64,000 bases of DNA from Marivirga tractuosa DSM 4126 (GCF_000183425.1 NC_014759.1:4076001-4140000); one strand, 5' to 3'. Numbered from the stretch's first letter, positions 1 to 9,113 are shown. Notes: generated from the letters alone by a model not told the origin. Translations and numbers: made by a program.

Positions 1-70
1 AATCTGCATTAGCTGTCAGCTTGGCAGAAAAAAAATCTGTAAATTGCATGAACTGAAAATTTATCATACT

Positions 71-862
71 ATGAACCGGATACCCCTAATTTTCTTTGCC
101 ATTTTTTGTACTATAATCTTTAATTCTTGTGAAACTTTAAAGCAAGTTGCTAAAGATTACGATCTTGATCCAACCCAAACGGGACAATTGACTGAGCGGG
201 AAGTAATTCAAGGATTGAAATCTGCTTTAGAGGTGGGCACAAAAGCAGGAGTTGATCAATTAGCAGCTACAAATGGCTATTTGAGAGATGAAGCAGTAAA
301 AATTTTATTGCCCTCTGAACTACAATCTGCTATTGCTCAATTGAAATCCACTTCAGCTGGTAGAAAAGTTTATGATGAATTGATTAAAGATATTGAAGCC
401 GATATGGTAGTCAGTTTGAACCGTGCTGCTGAAAAGGCTGTGATAAAAGCCAAGCCCATTTTTGTAGATGCCATCACATCTATGACGGTACAAGATGGAT
501 TTGACATATTGAAAGGGGATGACAATGCAGCCACTTCTTATTTACGAAGTAAGACTTTTAATCAATTGGTTAATGCTTTCAAACCTGATATAAAGAATGT
601 TTTGGATGATCCAATTGTCTATAATAGAAGCAGTGAGCAATTGTATAGCAGTTTTGTGAAAACCTATAATGAAGTAGAAAAGAATGATATTATCAATGCC
701 CTGAAACTTGATCCTATTAATGAGAAGGATTTAGCCACATTTGTTACGGAACGTGCCTTGGACGGCATGTTTCAAAAAGTAGCTTTGAAAGAAAAAGATA
801 TCCGAGAAAATCCTTCAGCAAGGATAAATGATATATTGAAAAAGGTATTTGCTCAACAATAG
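71..862 (+). CDS. DUF4197-family lipoprotein
   Basis: The protein has 263 residues if started at the ATG at 71. An in-frame ATG at 44 adds nine residues ahead of the signal and is less likely. A hydrophobic signal (residues 5-17) ends in a lipobox-like FNSC with Cys20, so the product is probably a lipid-anchored envelope protein. The mature part is alpha-helical and begins with the QLTEREVIQGLKSALEVGT stretch typical of DUF4197, a family of secreted proteins without assigned function. It stands alone upstream of a beta-barrel gene on the same strand (75 bp gap). Family call is firm, function unknown. Confidence 0.8.
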   Translation: MNRIPLIFFAIFCTIIFNSCETLKQVAKDYDLDPTQTGQLTEREVIQGLKSALEVGTKAGVDQLAATNGYLRDEAVKILLPSELQSAIAQLKSTSAGRKVYDELIKDIEADMVVSLNRAAEKAVIKAKPIFVDAITSMTVQDGFDILKGDDNAATSYLRSKTFNQLVNAFKPDIKNVLDDPIVYNRSSEQLYSSFVKTYNEVEKNDIINALKLDPINEKDLATFVTERALDGMFQKVALKEKDIRENPSARINDILKKVFAQQ

Positions 863-937
863 TTTATAGATTTGCACTGATTTTGAGTCGGGTAAATTAT
901 TCATTTAAGTTAATTGAATATAAGATATTTTTTAGAT

Positions 938-1576
938 ATGAGATTAAAAGGTTTTTTAATTTTTACTGTCCTGATTTCTTTTTGGGCTATTCAATTTCCT
1001 GATGAATTGAATGCACAGGATTATGGGCTGAAAGGGGGGCTGGTGGTTTCCACTATAAATGGTCAAGGAAATAGTAGCTTAAAGCCTGGCTTACAATTAG
1101 GTGCTTATAAAAAATTTGGAGCCACAGAAAAGCTTTTTGTTCAAATGGAGGCTTTAATTACTCAAAAAGGTTCATGGAATTGGGATAGCGAAAACATTAA
1201 TAATATCAATCTATATTATTTTGATTTCGCCATAATGTTTGGCGTTATGATCTCTGAAAAATTTACAGTCAATTTGGGTATTCAACCCTCTATTTTCTTA
1301 GGTGGTAGTTATAAATATTCAACAGGTAATCAAGAGCATAAAGAAAGCCTAAAAGGTCGAGTAAGTACGATGGATTATGCCACCCTATTTGGATTGGAAT
1401 ACGACTTTGATGAAAATTATACAATAGGTGGAAGGTTTAATTACAGCTTTGTCCCGCTGCAATCCTATGAAAACAATTTTGCTGAAAATGCTGAGCTTCC
1501 ATATTCCTTGGTCTTTCAGCTATATGGGAAGGTTAAGATGGAAAAAGTATTAAATATGATTAAAAGTGAGGAGTAA
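938..1576 (+). CDS. Outer-membrane beta-barrel protein (PorT-like)
   Basis: The protein has 212 residues from the ATG at 938; a TTG eight codons upstream would put residues before the signal and was not chosen. A signal peptide (residues 4-20) has a likely cleavage after NA at residue 26. The rest alternates hydrophobic and polar residues, with glycine and aromatic-rich strands (for example GLKGGLVVSTINGQG and FGLEYDFDENYTIGGRFNYS), as in the eight-stranded outer-membrane barrels common in Bacteroidota. No enzymatic motif is seen. It converges on the MORN gene across an AT-rich palindrome. Confidence 0.75.
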   Translation: MRLKGFLIFTVLISFWAIQFPDELNAQDYGLKGGLVVSTINGQGNSSLKPGLQLGAYKKFGATEKLFVQMEALITQKGSWNWDSENINNINLYYFDFAIMFGVMISEKFTVNLGIQPSIFLGGSYKYSTGNQEHKESLKGRVSTMDYATLFGLEYDFDENYTIGGRFNYSFVPLQSYENNFAENAELPYSLVFQLYGKVKMEKVLNMIKSEE

Positions 1577-1587
1577 TTGATAATTAC

Positions 1588-1607
1588 TAATTAATAATTA
1601 TTAATTA
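1588..1607. repeat. 20-bp perfect AT palindrome between convergent genes
   Basis: TAATTAATAATTATTAATTA reads the same on both strands. It sits in the 35-bp gap between two converging genes. It could act as a weak bidirectional terminator, but it contains no GC pair and has no clear U-tract. Confidence 0.5.
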
Positions 1608-1611
1608 AGCT

Positions 1612-2481
1612 TTACTGCACTAATTCATCATTTTTCCATTGGCCATCTAGCTTCACATTTCCATCTTTATCGTAAAGCGTACCTTGACCATTTCTTTTAT
1701 CATTTTTCCATTCGCCTACATATTTTTCACCCGTATTCCAATAATAAGTACCAGTTCCTTCTCTTTTGTCATTTTGGTATTCTCCTACATATTTATGACC
1801 ATCTACCCATTTATAGGTTCCTTTTCCATGTTTCATATTATTCTTCCAATCACCATCATATACACTGTTGGAACTGTAATGACCAACACCTTCACCGTTT
1901 GCCTTTCCAAATTTCACTTCTCCGAAATAAGCGATTTTAGTGCCGTTGGCATTATAAAAAGTCAATCGGCCCAATTCAGCTTTATTTTGAATCTGTCTTT
2001 CCTTTTGAGCTATGGTATTTTTTAGGGAGGACAGATCTTTATCGAATCTGTTTTGTAAATTCTCCATTTTTTCCTGGTACTCTTTTTCTACCTCACCAAT
2101 TTTATTATCCATTTCTCGCTCCATACTTGCCATTTGTGAACTGCTCATATTTTGCGTGCTATCAAGTTCCGATCGCAATGAATTAAATCGGGCTATAGTA
2201 GCTTTTCTACTCTTTAAAAAACTGTTATTGTCAATTGAATCAGCTATTTCAAGGTAAATTTCCATAGCCTCATCATATTTCCCAGTAATAAAAAATTCAT
2301 CTGCTTTGGATTTTTGACGGTATAATGCACTTTGTTGCACTAAATTCTCCAGTTGTTCGGTTTTGGTTTGAGCTTCTTTCTTAAAGTGGTTTTTTCTTTT
2401 GCTAAGGAAGAAAATAGCTACCAAACAACCTACAATAATAATGGGCGAAACAAAGAGCGATATTTTTTTGAGTTTATCCAT
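1612..2481 (-). CDS. MORN-repeat protein with N-terminal membrane anchor and coiled coil
   Basis: The protein has 289 residues. A single membrane segment (about 8-26) is followed by a basic stretch, a long Glu/Lys/Gln-rich coiled coil (about 30-170, including DNKIGEVEKEYQEKMENL) and then MORN repeats (about 195-289; YDGDWKNNMKHGKGTY, YVGEYQNDKREGTGTY, YVGEWKNDKRNGQGTL). The topology suggests an inner-membrane protein whose repeats face one compartment as a scaffold. Start ATG at 2481 lies 6 bp after the DUF2490 gene, so the two are probably cotranscribed. No enzymatic function can be given. Confidence 0.8.
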   Translation of the reverse strand: MDKLKKISLFVSPIIIVGCLVAIFFLSKRKNHFKKEAQTKTEQLENLVQQSALYRQKSKADEFFITGKYDEAMEIYLEIADSIDNNSFLKSRKATIARFNSLRSELDSTQNMSSSQMASMEREMDNKIGEVEKEYQEKMENLQNRFDKDLSSLKNTIAQKERQIQNKAELGRLTFYNANGTKIAYFGEVKFGKANGEGVGHYSSNSVYDGDWKNNMKHGKGTYKWVDGHKYVGEYQNDKREGTGTYYWNTGEKYVGEWKNDKRNGQGTLYDKDGNVKLDGQWKNDELVQ

Positions 2482-2487
2482 ATCGGG

Positions 2488-3288
2488 TTAATCTGAAAAT
2501 TTAATGGTTGGTATTTTTTGTTCTTCTTTTCTGAAATCTAAAGAAATATATGTACTCAATCTAATAATTAATCTTCTTCTGTATAAGGTAGGGTCATTAA
2601 TGTTTTGTCCGGTCGTGTACATCAATCCTAAAGAACTTGAAACCCTTGGACTTGCAATATAGCCTAGGTTTCCATAGAGTCTTAAGTCTTCAACGAAGCT
2701 ACCTACTACATTTTTCCCGCTTTGCATAATCAGTTCTACGCTAGGAGAAACATAAAAAGTTCCTGGCTTTAACTTATTCCCGTTTAGAGGGATTTTCATA
2801 TAGAAATTATACCGCCAGCGGTTACCAAATTTGAATTCGTCTTGGGTGGTTCTGCTTCCTCTTTTCCATCTATGCTCAATCCTGATTCTATTGTATAACA
2901 TAAATTTTGGAAAGGGTAGTACAAATAGATATTGATGCCAAATCCTTGGTTCAATATAAATAGGATCGTATTCTGCATTGCCAGGTTGGGGGGTGAAGTT
3001 TAGACGTAAAACACCACCAACAGTGAAATTGAAGTTGGGAGACACAACATAGTTTAAGCCGTGCCTATTGTATACTTGTGCCATTCGGTCAACAAATGGC
3101 GTAGTGGCTGCACTGCCCACTCTTCTATAGTGCATTTCACCAGCCCAATAGAGCTTGTCGGCTATCCTAAATTTATTGTAGGAACTAAGCCATAAATTTG
3201 TACTTAAATCTTCAAAATCTGCTTCTAGTTCCTGAGCTGAAATATTGAAATAAGCACCTAATAATATAATTAGTAAAAGTTTTCTCAT
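2488..3288 (-). CDS. DUF2490 secreted beta-barrel protein
   Basis: The protein has 266 residues, with a signal peptide of about 18 residues ending NISAQ. The mature part starts with DFEDLSTNLWLSSYNKFRI and continues as alternating beta-strands rich in Arg, Tyr and Trp, matching DUF2490, a Bacteroidota family predicted to form an outer-membrane barrel. The ATG at 3288 is 4 bp downstream of the preceding gene, so the unit 5257-1612 reads as a three-gene operon. Role unknown. Confidence 0.8.
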   Translation of the reverse strand: MRKLLLIILLGAYFNISAQELEADFEDLSTNLWLSSYNKFRIADKLYWAGEMHYRRVGSAATTPFVDRMAQVYNRHGLNYVVSPNFNFTVGGVLRLNFTPQPGNAEYDPIYIEPRIWHQYLFVLPFPKFMLYNRIRIEHRWKRGSRTTQDEFKFGNRWRYNFYMKIPLNGNKLKPGTFYVSPSVELIMQSGKNVVGSFVEDLRLYGNLGYIASPRVSSSLGLMYTTGQNINDPTLYRRRLIIRLSTYISLDFRKEEQKIPTIKFSD

Positions 3289-3292
3289 ACCA

Positions 3293-5257
3293 TCAAAAGC
3301 TTAATTCCATATCTAATACTTCCGCTGCTTCTTTAGCCGTGTTAGTCCTTTTTACTTTTCGTTCTTTTCTATTGGTGTTTTCCTCATTAAGAACATCAAT
3401 CATTTCATCATATAAAACTTTAAAATTGGCTTGGTAAGCCCTTATGTTATCGCAGCTTAGATTTTGCATATTTTGAAATATGCCAGGTAACAATAATTTA
3501 TTGAAAGCCTTGTAAATGGAAGGTTTTGATTTCTCTTCCATATTGGTGAAAGTGTATGGATTAAATACTTCTTTTGTATAGGCCTCATTGATTTTATAAA
3601 TGCTTTCAGGTGCTTTGTTTATAGTGTAAATTAACTCTTCAGTTCTATTAAAACATTGAATAAGGGGTTCTATAGCACGAGTTTTCTCCTCGATAGTAGT
3701 CAAGTTGGAGTAGAAAGCAAGCTGTGCATCTGTAAAATCTACGATAGCTTTTGCGACATCAATTCCAGCGAAATTATCATGCTCACCTGTAATTAAAGAG
3801 TCAGCTAAATAGTTGGTTTTTTCGTATTTAGCCAACATTGCATTTTCTAACTCCACCAATTTCTCTTCTTCTTGAATTTCTTGAAGATATTCGTGTAAAT
3901 GCTCTTTTATCAAAATCAATTCTACCTCTATTGCATTCATTAGAGCAAAAAGTCTGAATAAGTTGCTTTGATTATTTGAAAAGTTTAATTGAGATTGGAA
4001 TTCATAATCTTGTGATAATGTATCACTATTAAAAATACTATTGATAGCAGATTTATCCCTTAAATCAATTTTATATTGAATCAATTTATCTCGTTCAAAA
4101 AATTTCAATTGTTCGTTCTCATGCAGTGCTAGGATTTCCTGAGTTGGTATTAGAATGAAATCATTAATATCTTCCAATACGTTTTTAGCTTCAGCCACTT
4201 TATTGGTGGAAACGCTGGCAATATTAAATTGTGGATTGCTTAATATGGACTGGGCTTTTTCTTGATTCGTCTCAAATTTCTCTTTCACTTTCTGCAATAA
4301 AGCCAGTTCTTTTTCAGTAATAGGAGCTGCTTGTAGTTTGCTTTTGATTTCGGGCTTAATATTGCTTTTGGTGATAGGGGAGAAGCTTTGGTCTACCAGG
4401 TCTAAATTTTCCAGTAAAGTAAAATATAAATTACTTATTTTATCCTCCTCCTTGTATTTTTTTAATAACTGTTCATTATAGATTTTGGCTTTTAAATCAA
4501 TTATCTCTAGAAATTTATGATCAAGCAAAAGGTTTTCTGTTAATAGATCTGCTGAGATTGGTTTTTCAATTATTATTTTCTGCACTTCTTCATTCCTGTA
4601 TAAGTGCATAGCCACAATGCTGTTCTCATCAAATATCCATTCCTTTATTAATTCTTTTTCTCCAGAATGCGACACCTTATAGAATGACCAAGTTCCTTGG
4701 GTCAATTCATTTTCTCCTATTTCACCTTCTAAAATATTATTTTCAATGCTTAAACGAAATTCACCTTTGGCTTTACCTTTCTCAAAATTTATGCTTGCTG
4801 TTAGTGTAGTGTCTGATATTTTGGAATTGCGGATTTGCCAATCATAAAGTTCCCAAACGCCAGTTTTTTCACCTACAATAAAATTTCCAATTGCCATAAA
4901 TTCATGACCGTTTACATCATAGGAGTAAGTATAGTCTTTATAATAGCCATCACCGGTCGGTTCGAAAGATCCTTCTTTTAATTTCCAGGTTTCATCTGCT
5001 CGATTTTCGATAAAATATCCTTCAAGCGACAAGTATTCATAAATATCTTCTCTATTTTCAAATTGCTGAGAGAGGCTGAATTCGCCATTATAGATTGTGT
5101 CTTCTTCACTTATATAATATTCATATTTTGCCAAATACTTGGTGTTGTCGATGGTATAGGTGCTATCGTAAATTTGAATATTTTGCGCCTGAGTCCATGA
5201 AGATAAGAGTAGTAATGCTATGATTTTGAGTAGTATATACTTTTTTGTGCTCTTCAT
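3293..5257 (-). CDS. Large secreted protein, MORN/YwqK-like N-terminal part, function unknown
   Basis: The product has 654 residues from the ATG at 5257; an in-frame start eight codons upstream would precede the signal with a non-polar stub. A signal peptide (about residues 5-23, ending SSWTQAQ) directs export. The first 220 residues carry text of the kind found in YwqK/MORN proteins (GEFSLSQQF, LKEGSFEPTGDGYYKDY, GVWELYDWQ, GTWSFYKVS). The remaining two thirds is helical and Glu/Lys/Asn-rich without a family I recognise. It heads the operon with the DUF2490 and MORN genes, suggesting a shared envelope function. Confidence 0.65.
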   Translation of the reverse strand: MKSTKKYILLKIIALLLLSSWTQAQNIQIYDSTYTIDNTKYLAKYEYYISEEDTIYNGEFSLSQQFENREDIYEYLSLEGYFIENRADETWKLKEGSFEPTGDGYYKDYTYSYDVNGHEFMAIGNFIVGEKTGVWELYDWQIRNSKISDTTLTASINFEKGKAKGEFRLSIENNILEGEIGENELTQGTWSFYKVSHSGEKELIKEWIFDENSIVAMHLYRNEEVQKIIIEKPISADLLTENLLLDHKFLEIIDLKAKIYNEQLLKKYKEEDKISNLYFTLLENLDLVDQSFSPITKSNIKPEIKSKLQAAPITEKELALLQKVKEKFETNQEKAQSILSNPQFNIASVSTNKVAEAKNVLEDINDFILIPTQEILALHENEQLKFFERDKLIQYKIDLRDKSAINSIFNSDTLSQDYEFQSQLNFSNNQSNLFRLFALMNAIEVELILIKEHLHEYLQEIQEEEKLVELENAMLAKYEKTNYLADSLITGEHDNFAGIDVAKAIVDFTDAQLAFYSNLTTIEEKTRAIEPLIQCFNRTEELIYTINKAPESIYKINEAYTKEVFNPYTFTNMEEKSKPSIYKAFNKLLLPGIFQNMQNLSCDNIRAYQANFKVLYDEMIDVLNEENTNRKERKVKRTNTAKEAAEVLDMELSF

Positions 5258-5478
5258 AAATGGTAATGGTATCAAAATCAAATGTACTAATAATTTTCTT
5301 GGGCACTTAAACCGAATTATTAACTTTTGGCTTGGAGGGTTAACTTTTTATAAAAAAGCATTCTAAGTGCCAATAGTATAAAAATGAAATCGACATAAAA
5401 TAAGCAGAATTCAATAACTGATCATGGTTTTAAATAAATCCTGAAAGAAATCAATTATTGAATAATGATCACTTAAAA

Positions 5479-5961
5479 TTACCGTATTCTATCCATAGAC
5501 CTTACCAATCTTTCATCTTTTCTGATGAAGCGGACTGCCAGTGAATTAAATACCAAAGCAATGGCAGGCAAAAATAATCCATAGCTGTAAGATCCCTGAA
5601 TACCTGCTAATAATTCACCCTCAGCCTGAGTTGACCAGTATGCCGAAAGCCCTAAAGCGGTACCGATTAAAAGAGAGTTCAGCGTTGATAACATGATTTG
5701 ACGCATTCTCTTTTTGTACATTCCAATAGAAATAAAAGCTATGCAAACAGACAGAAGCCCCAGGATTCCAGGGATAACATAAGGCATAAATTCATTTTTC
5801 ACGCCTTCTTCAGGAGAAGTGACGGTTTCTAAGTAAAAAGCGGTTAAAGTGTAAGATGCACCTGAATTGGTATCGACTTTTTGCCATAAAGGAGCAAATA
5901 AAAATACCAACATAGCTAATCCTACAATTAATAAAAATATGGTTTGAATTCTTTGAATCAT
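5479..5961 (-). CDS. DUF4293 integral membrane protein
   Basis: The protein has 160 residues and starts MIQRIQTIFLLIVGLAML, the signature opening of DUF4293, a membrane family restricted to Bacteroidota. Four hydrophobic segments are visible (about 6-26, 64-83, 91-110 and 124-143), followed by a basic tail RFIRKDERLVRSMDRIR. It stands alone with its own TAnnTTTG box 24 bp upstream. Biochemical role unknown; family call is confident. Confidence 0.85.
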   Translation of the reverse strand: MIQRIQTIFLLIVGLAMLVFLFAPLWQKVDTNSGASYTLTAFYLETVTSPEEGVKNEFMPYVIPGILGLLSVCIAFISIGMYKKRMRQIMLSTLNSLLIGTALGLSAYWSTQAEGELLAGIQGSYSYGLFLPAIALVFNSLAVRFIRKDERLVRSMDRIR

Positions 5962-6356
5962 CGAAAAGTGCTTTTTGTATTTTGCAAATATACAGTAAAA
6001 TTCAGTTTGGGTAAATGAGTAGAGCAGAAAAATACACTAGGCCTATGAATTCTTTGAAATAATAGGCAAGTCATTTCATGCTGAAATCATATATTGAAGT
6101 AAGGCGATGGCATGCACCTTATTTCTAAAGGAGGTAAGACGTTGTATATTAACTTATGCTGAATCTTCAGATGCACTTTCTATCTAGGTTGATAAATGAA
6201 GGGTATTCTGACTAAATCGTCTTTGTATATACGTATAAAAAACCTTATCTTCAGAGAATACAACTTTAAACGAACCAATCTGAACATTCAAAATTTAAAA
6301 AAGCTCAATCTCGGTCCATAATCTGAAATGTAAAGTGAAATTAACTAAGATTAGAT
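5962..6356. other. Intergenic region between divergent genes
   Basis: Apart from the TATATTTG box near 5985 I find no coding sequence or strong hairpin in this 395-bp stretch. A short TATATACGTATA palindrome near 6226-6237 lies about 120 bp before the histidine kinase start and could be a regulator site, but nothing else supports that. Confidence 0.4.
5985..5992 (-). promoter_or_regulatory. Bacteroidota -7 box for the DUF4293 gene
   Basis: On the minus strand the sequence reads TATATTTG, an exact TAnnTTTG match, 24 bp before the ATG at 5961. No good TTTG -33 element was found at the expected distance. Confidence 0.5.
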
Positions 6357-7436
6357 ATGAAAGACTTATTGACTTCAGATATCCTGACAAAAACCTTTGA
6401 CGGTTTACCAACCGGGGTGGGCATTTTTCATGTTCCCGATTTAGATGATATAGAAAGTGTAAGATATGTGTACATGAATAATGTCATTTTGTATGAAATG
6501 AGGAAGAATCGAGAGGAGGTTTTTGGCAAACGAATTATGGAAGTTGCCCCCGAAGCTTACGAACACGAGGGAGGTTTAGCAGTGATTGAAACTTATAGAA
6601 AGGTAGCTGCTGAGGGAGGAAATGTCGATCTGGGGTTGGTAGAGTATTCTAATCATATGGTGGCAGGAATTTACGAATGCTCCGTGCATTTCATCAAACC
6701 TCATTACGTTTATGTGATGCTAAGAAATGTAACGGAACTGGAGAAGGCGAAAAATGAGCTCGAAATTAAAAATCAAGAATTAAGTCGATTTGCTTATATG
6801 GCCTCTCATGATTTGAAAGAGCCTTTACGGACGATTTCAAGTCTTGTGCAAATTCTTGAAATCAAATATAAAGGTAAGCTAGATGCGGAGTCTGATAAGA
6901 TTATTGATTATATATCTCAAGCCTCAATTCGACTAAAAGATTTAATTGACGCTTTGTTGGACTATAGCAATATTGGAAAGGGTAAAATGAAAAAAGAAAT
7001 TGATTGCAATGAAATAATTGAAGTCATTAAAGAAGATTTGGCTGTAGTCATAAAAGAAACTAATACCATTATTAATACCACTGATTTACCAGTACTTTTG
7101 GGATTGGAGGCTGAATTGAGAATGCTCTTCCAAAATCTTATAAGCAATGGAATCAAATTCAGTAAAGCCGAAACTAGCCCAATCATCAATATTTCTGCAA
7201 GTCATGAAAACGGATGGACTTTCAAAGTTGAAGATAATGGTATTGGAATTGATCCTAAATATAAGGAAAAGATATTCAGTATTTTTGAACGTCTGCATAC
7301 CAAAGAAGAATATGAAGGAGCAGGAATTGGATTAGCTCATTGTAAGAAAGTTGTGGAATTGCATAATGGTCGAATATGGGTTGAATCTACTCCAGGCATC
7401 GGAAGTTCATTTTATTTTTCAATCTCTGAATCATGA
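6357..7436 (+). CDS. PAS-domain sensor histidine kinase
   Basis: The protein has 359 residues and no membrane segment, so it is cytoplasmic. Residues about 12-125 look like a PAS fold (FDGLPTGVGIFHVPDLDDI through YVMLRNVTELEKAK). The dimerisation/phosphoacceptor helix follows with RFAYMASHDLKEPLR and His151 as the predicted autophosphorylation site. The catalytic domain shows the N box (LISNGIKFS), DNGIGI and GAGIGLAHCK. This arrangement resembles phytochrome-type HisKA kinases. No response regulator is adjacent, so the partner is unknown. Confidence 0.88.
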   Translation: MKDLLTSDILTKTFDGLPTGVGIFHVPDLDDIESVRYVYMNNVILYEMRKNREEVFGKRIMEVAPEAYEHEGGLAVIETYRKVAAEGGNVDLGLVEYSNHMVAGIYECSVHFIKPHYVYVMLRNVTELEKAKNELEIKNQELSRFAYMASHDLKEPLRTISSLVQILEIKYKGKLDAESDKIIDYISQASIRLKDLIDALLDYSNIGKGKMKKEIDCNEIIEVIKEDLAVVIKETNTIINTTDLPVLLGLEAELRMLFQNLISNGIKFSKAETSPIINISASHENGWTFKVEDNGIGIDPKYKEKIFSIFERLHTKEEYEGAGIGLAHCKKVVELHNGRIWVESTPGIGSSFYFSISES

Positions 7437-7490
7437 ATGGGAGTTGGATCCTTTAAAATTTCAAAGGTACTGGTAAATCTCTGCAATTGT

Positions 7491-7498
7491 TAAATTTG
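7491..7498 (+). promoter_or_regulatory. Possible -7 box for the rhodanese operon
   Basis: TAAATTTG fits TAnnTTTG and lies 132 bp upstream of the first rhodanese ATG. The long leader and absence of a clear -33 element make this tentative. Confidence 0.3.
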
Positions 7499-7629
7499 CA
7501 TAATTCGGTAGTACTGGAATACCAAAAAGAAAAAAAGCTTTCCATAAGTTTCTTTCTTTGTAACTTCTGTTACCATCCTATCCGTTGAAAGTCCGTTACT
7601 TAGCATTGTGATTCAAAAAAAAGAGATAA

Positions 7630-7893
7630 ATGAAAGATTCAAATAGAACAATAATTGACGTAAGGTCAGAAGGAGAATTTGCAATGGGACATGCACAAGA
7701 TGCACTCAATATCCCTTTAAATGAAGTAGAAGCTAGAGCTGAAGAAATTGCGAAAATAGAGGGAGAAATTATTTTGTGCTGCGCTTCAGGAAACAGAAGT
7801 GGAATGGCACAACAAATTTTACAATCAAAAGGAATTGATTGCCATAATGGAGGTTCTTGGTTTGCAGCAGAAAATTATGCAATGGCCTTATGA
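7630..7893 (+). CDS. Single-domain rhodanese-like sulfurtransferase
   Basis: The product has 87 residues, one rhodanese domain. It shows DVRSEGEFAMGHAQDALNIP and the active loop CCASGNRSG, with Cys in the catalytic position, so it should carry a persulfide. No signal peptide is present, so it is cytoplasmic. It overlaps the next rhodanese by the 4-bp ATGA, and that one overlaps a DUF2892 gene likewise, so the three are translationally coupled. The set resembles sulfur-handling or thiol redox clusters; the acceptor is not identifiable. Confidence 0.85.
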   Translation: MKDSNRTIIDVRSEGEFAMGHAQDALNIPLNEVEARAEEIAKIEGEIILCCASGNRSGMAQQILQSKGIDCHNGGSWFAAENYAMAL

Positions 7894-8204
7894 GTTTCTT
7901 AAGAAAATTATTCGGATTAGGCCCAGCTGTGGACTGGAAAGCATTGGCAGATGAAGGAGCTATCATTTTAGATGTGAGAACAAAAGGAGAATTTCAAGGA
8001 GGGCATATCAAAAATGCTTTGAATATTCCTGTAGATAGCATTTCCTCTAATTTATCCAAATTGAAAAGTAAAGATAAGCCTATAATTACTTGCTGTGCTT
8101 CGGGAATGAGAAGCGGCACTGCCAAGAGTATTTTAAAATCAAAGGGCTATGAAAAAGTGTATAATGGTGGGGCTTGGACTTCACTCAATAGAAAAATAGC
8201 ATGA
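7890..8204 (+). CDS. Second rhodanese-like sulfurtransferase
   Basis: The protein has 104 residues from the ATG at 7890, which overlaps the stop of the upstream gene (ATGA). Longer readings use a non-ATG start inside the first rhodanese. After a short N-terminal helix (MSFLRKLFGLGPAVDW) comes a rhodanese domain with DVRTKGEFQGGHIKNALNIP and active loop CCASGMRSG. It is a paralogue of the preceding gene, most likely by tandem duplication. Cytoplasmic, probably persulfide transfer. Confidence 0.85.
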   Translation: MSFLRKLFGLGPAVDWKALADEGAIILDVRTKGEFQGGHIKNALNIPVDSISSNLSKLKSKDKPIITCCASGMRSGTAKSILKSKGYEKVYNGGAWTSLNRKIA

Positions 8205-8407
8205 ATAAAACTATTTTACATACTCCCTGGACTTTTATGCGCTGGCTTAGGTTGGCAATAGGTCTATATCTAGTGTTCGTAGGGATAACTGAGCCCGATA
8301 TATTGGCAGGAAGTATAGGCGCAGTCTTCAGCTTTTTAGCTTTGTTCAATCAAGGCTGCGGTGGAGGTAGCTGTGCTAATGGAAATTGCGATATTCCGAA
8401 AAAATAG
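8201..8407 (+). CDS. DUF2892-like small membrane protein with Cys-rich tail
   Basis: The protein has 68 residues and is coupled by ATGA overlap to the rhodanese gene upstream. Two hydrophobic stretches (about 16-31 and 35-48) form a short membrane hairpin, followed by the tail NQGCGGGSCANGNCDIPKK with three cysteines. Proteins like this often accompany rhodaneses. The cysteine tail may exchange sulfur or bind metal, but that is inference. Confidence 0.75.
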   Translation: MNKTILHTPWTFMRWLRLAIGLYLVFVGITEPDILAGSIGAVFSFLALFNQGCGGGSCANGNCDIPKK

Positions 8408-8467
8408 TTTTAGAACCTAGAGTCTAGCACCTAGATAAGTCTTGATTCTAGGATCTAGATTCTAAAA
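8408..8467. repeat. CTAG-rich imperfect inverted repeat
   Basis: Two 20-bp arms (8408-8427 and 8448-8467) match in 17 of 20 positions as inverted copies around a 20-bp spacer. Five CTAG tetranucleotides fall within 42 bp (8417, 8424, 8431, 8448, 8455). CTAG is usually rare in bacterial DNA. The repeat fills the gap between DUF2892 and the broken methyltransferase and could be a terminator or an interspersed repeat. Confidence 0.6.
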
Positions 8468-8476
8468 ATCTCATCA

Positions 8477-9073
8477 ATGAAAGAATTTTGGAATGAAAGG
8501 TATGCGAAAAATGAATTCATTTATGGTACGGAACCCAATGAATTTCTTCGTGAAGAATTAGAAAATTTACCAATAGGTAAAATTATTTTGCCCTGTGACG
8601 GAGAAGGTAGAAATGCTGTTTTTGCAGCCAAATTAGGGTGGCAGGTTAGTGCTTTTGATTATAGTTCTTCAGCTAAGGAAAAAGCTGTCGCTTTAGCCAA
8701 ACAGGAAAGAGTAAGTCCACATTATGAAGTTGCTGATATTCACGAAAAGGAATTCAAAGAAAATTCAGCAGATGTGGTAGCACTCATTTATGCTCATTTC
8801 CCTGCTGAATTAAGAAAAATTGCTCATCAGAAAGCAGTAAAATGGCTGAAGCCAGGAGGAAAACTTATTTTGTAAGCCTTCAATCCCAAACAACTCAGTA
8901 ATGAATCAGGTGGGCCAAAAAATATCGAATTGCTTTATACGGAAGATCTTTTAAGAGAAGATTTTAAAGATTTAGAAATCGAAACAATGGAAAGTTTGGA
9001 AACATATTTATCTGAAGGTGATTTTCATAATGGGAAAGCAAATGTGATAAGAATTCTGGCAACGAAGCAGTGA
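8477..9073 (+). pseudogene. Class I SAM-dependent methyltransferase (TehB-like), broken by one in-frame TAA
   Basis: The open part (132 codons) starts MKEFWNERYAKNEFIYGTEPN, typical of small TehB/UbiE-like methyltransferases. It has the SAM-binding LPCDGEGRNAVFAAKLG and post-motif AFDYSSSAKEKA. At 8873-8875 a TAA interrupts the line KWLKPGGKLIL-stop-AFNPKQLSNESGG. The same frame then stays open to a TGA at 9071-9073 and encodes the expected remainder, ending VIRILATKQ. Relatives commonly have Glu at the interrupted position (from memory), so GAA to TAA would be a single-base change. The truncated product lacks the last third of the fold and is likely inactive unless the stop is read through. 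Confidence 0.85.
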
Positions 9074-9113
9074 AAATTACTTTTAGGATTTCTTCTCCTG
9101 TTAATATTATTGA

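Noticed and set aside
1684..2025. 113-residue hydrophobic plus-strand frame
   Set aside because: It is the complement of MORN repeats; the regular Phe/Ile pattern is an artefact of the repeat codons.
5304..5373. 8-bp inverted pair GGCACTTA / TAAGTGCC
   Set aside because: The arms are 54 bp apart without T run or other support; likely chance.
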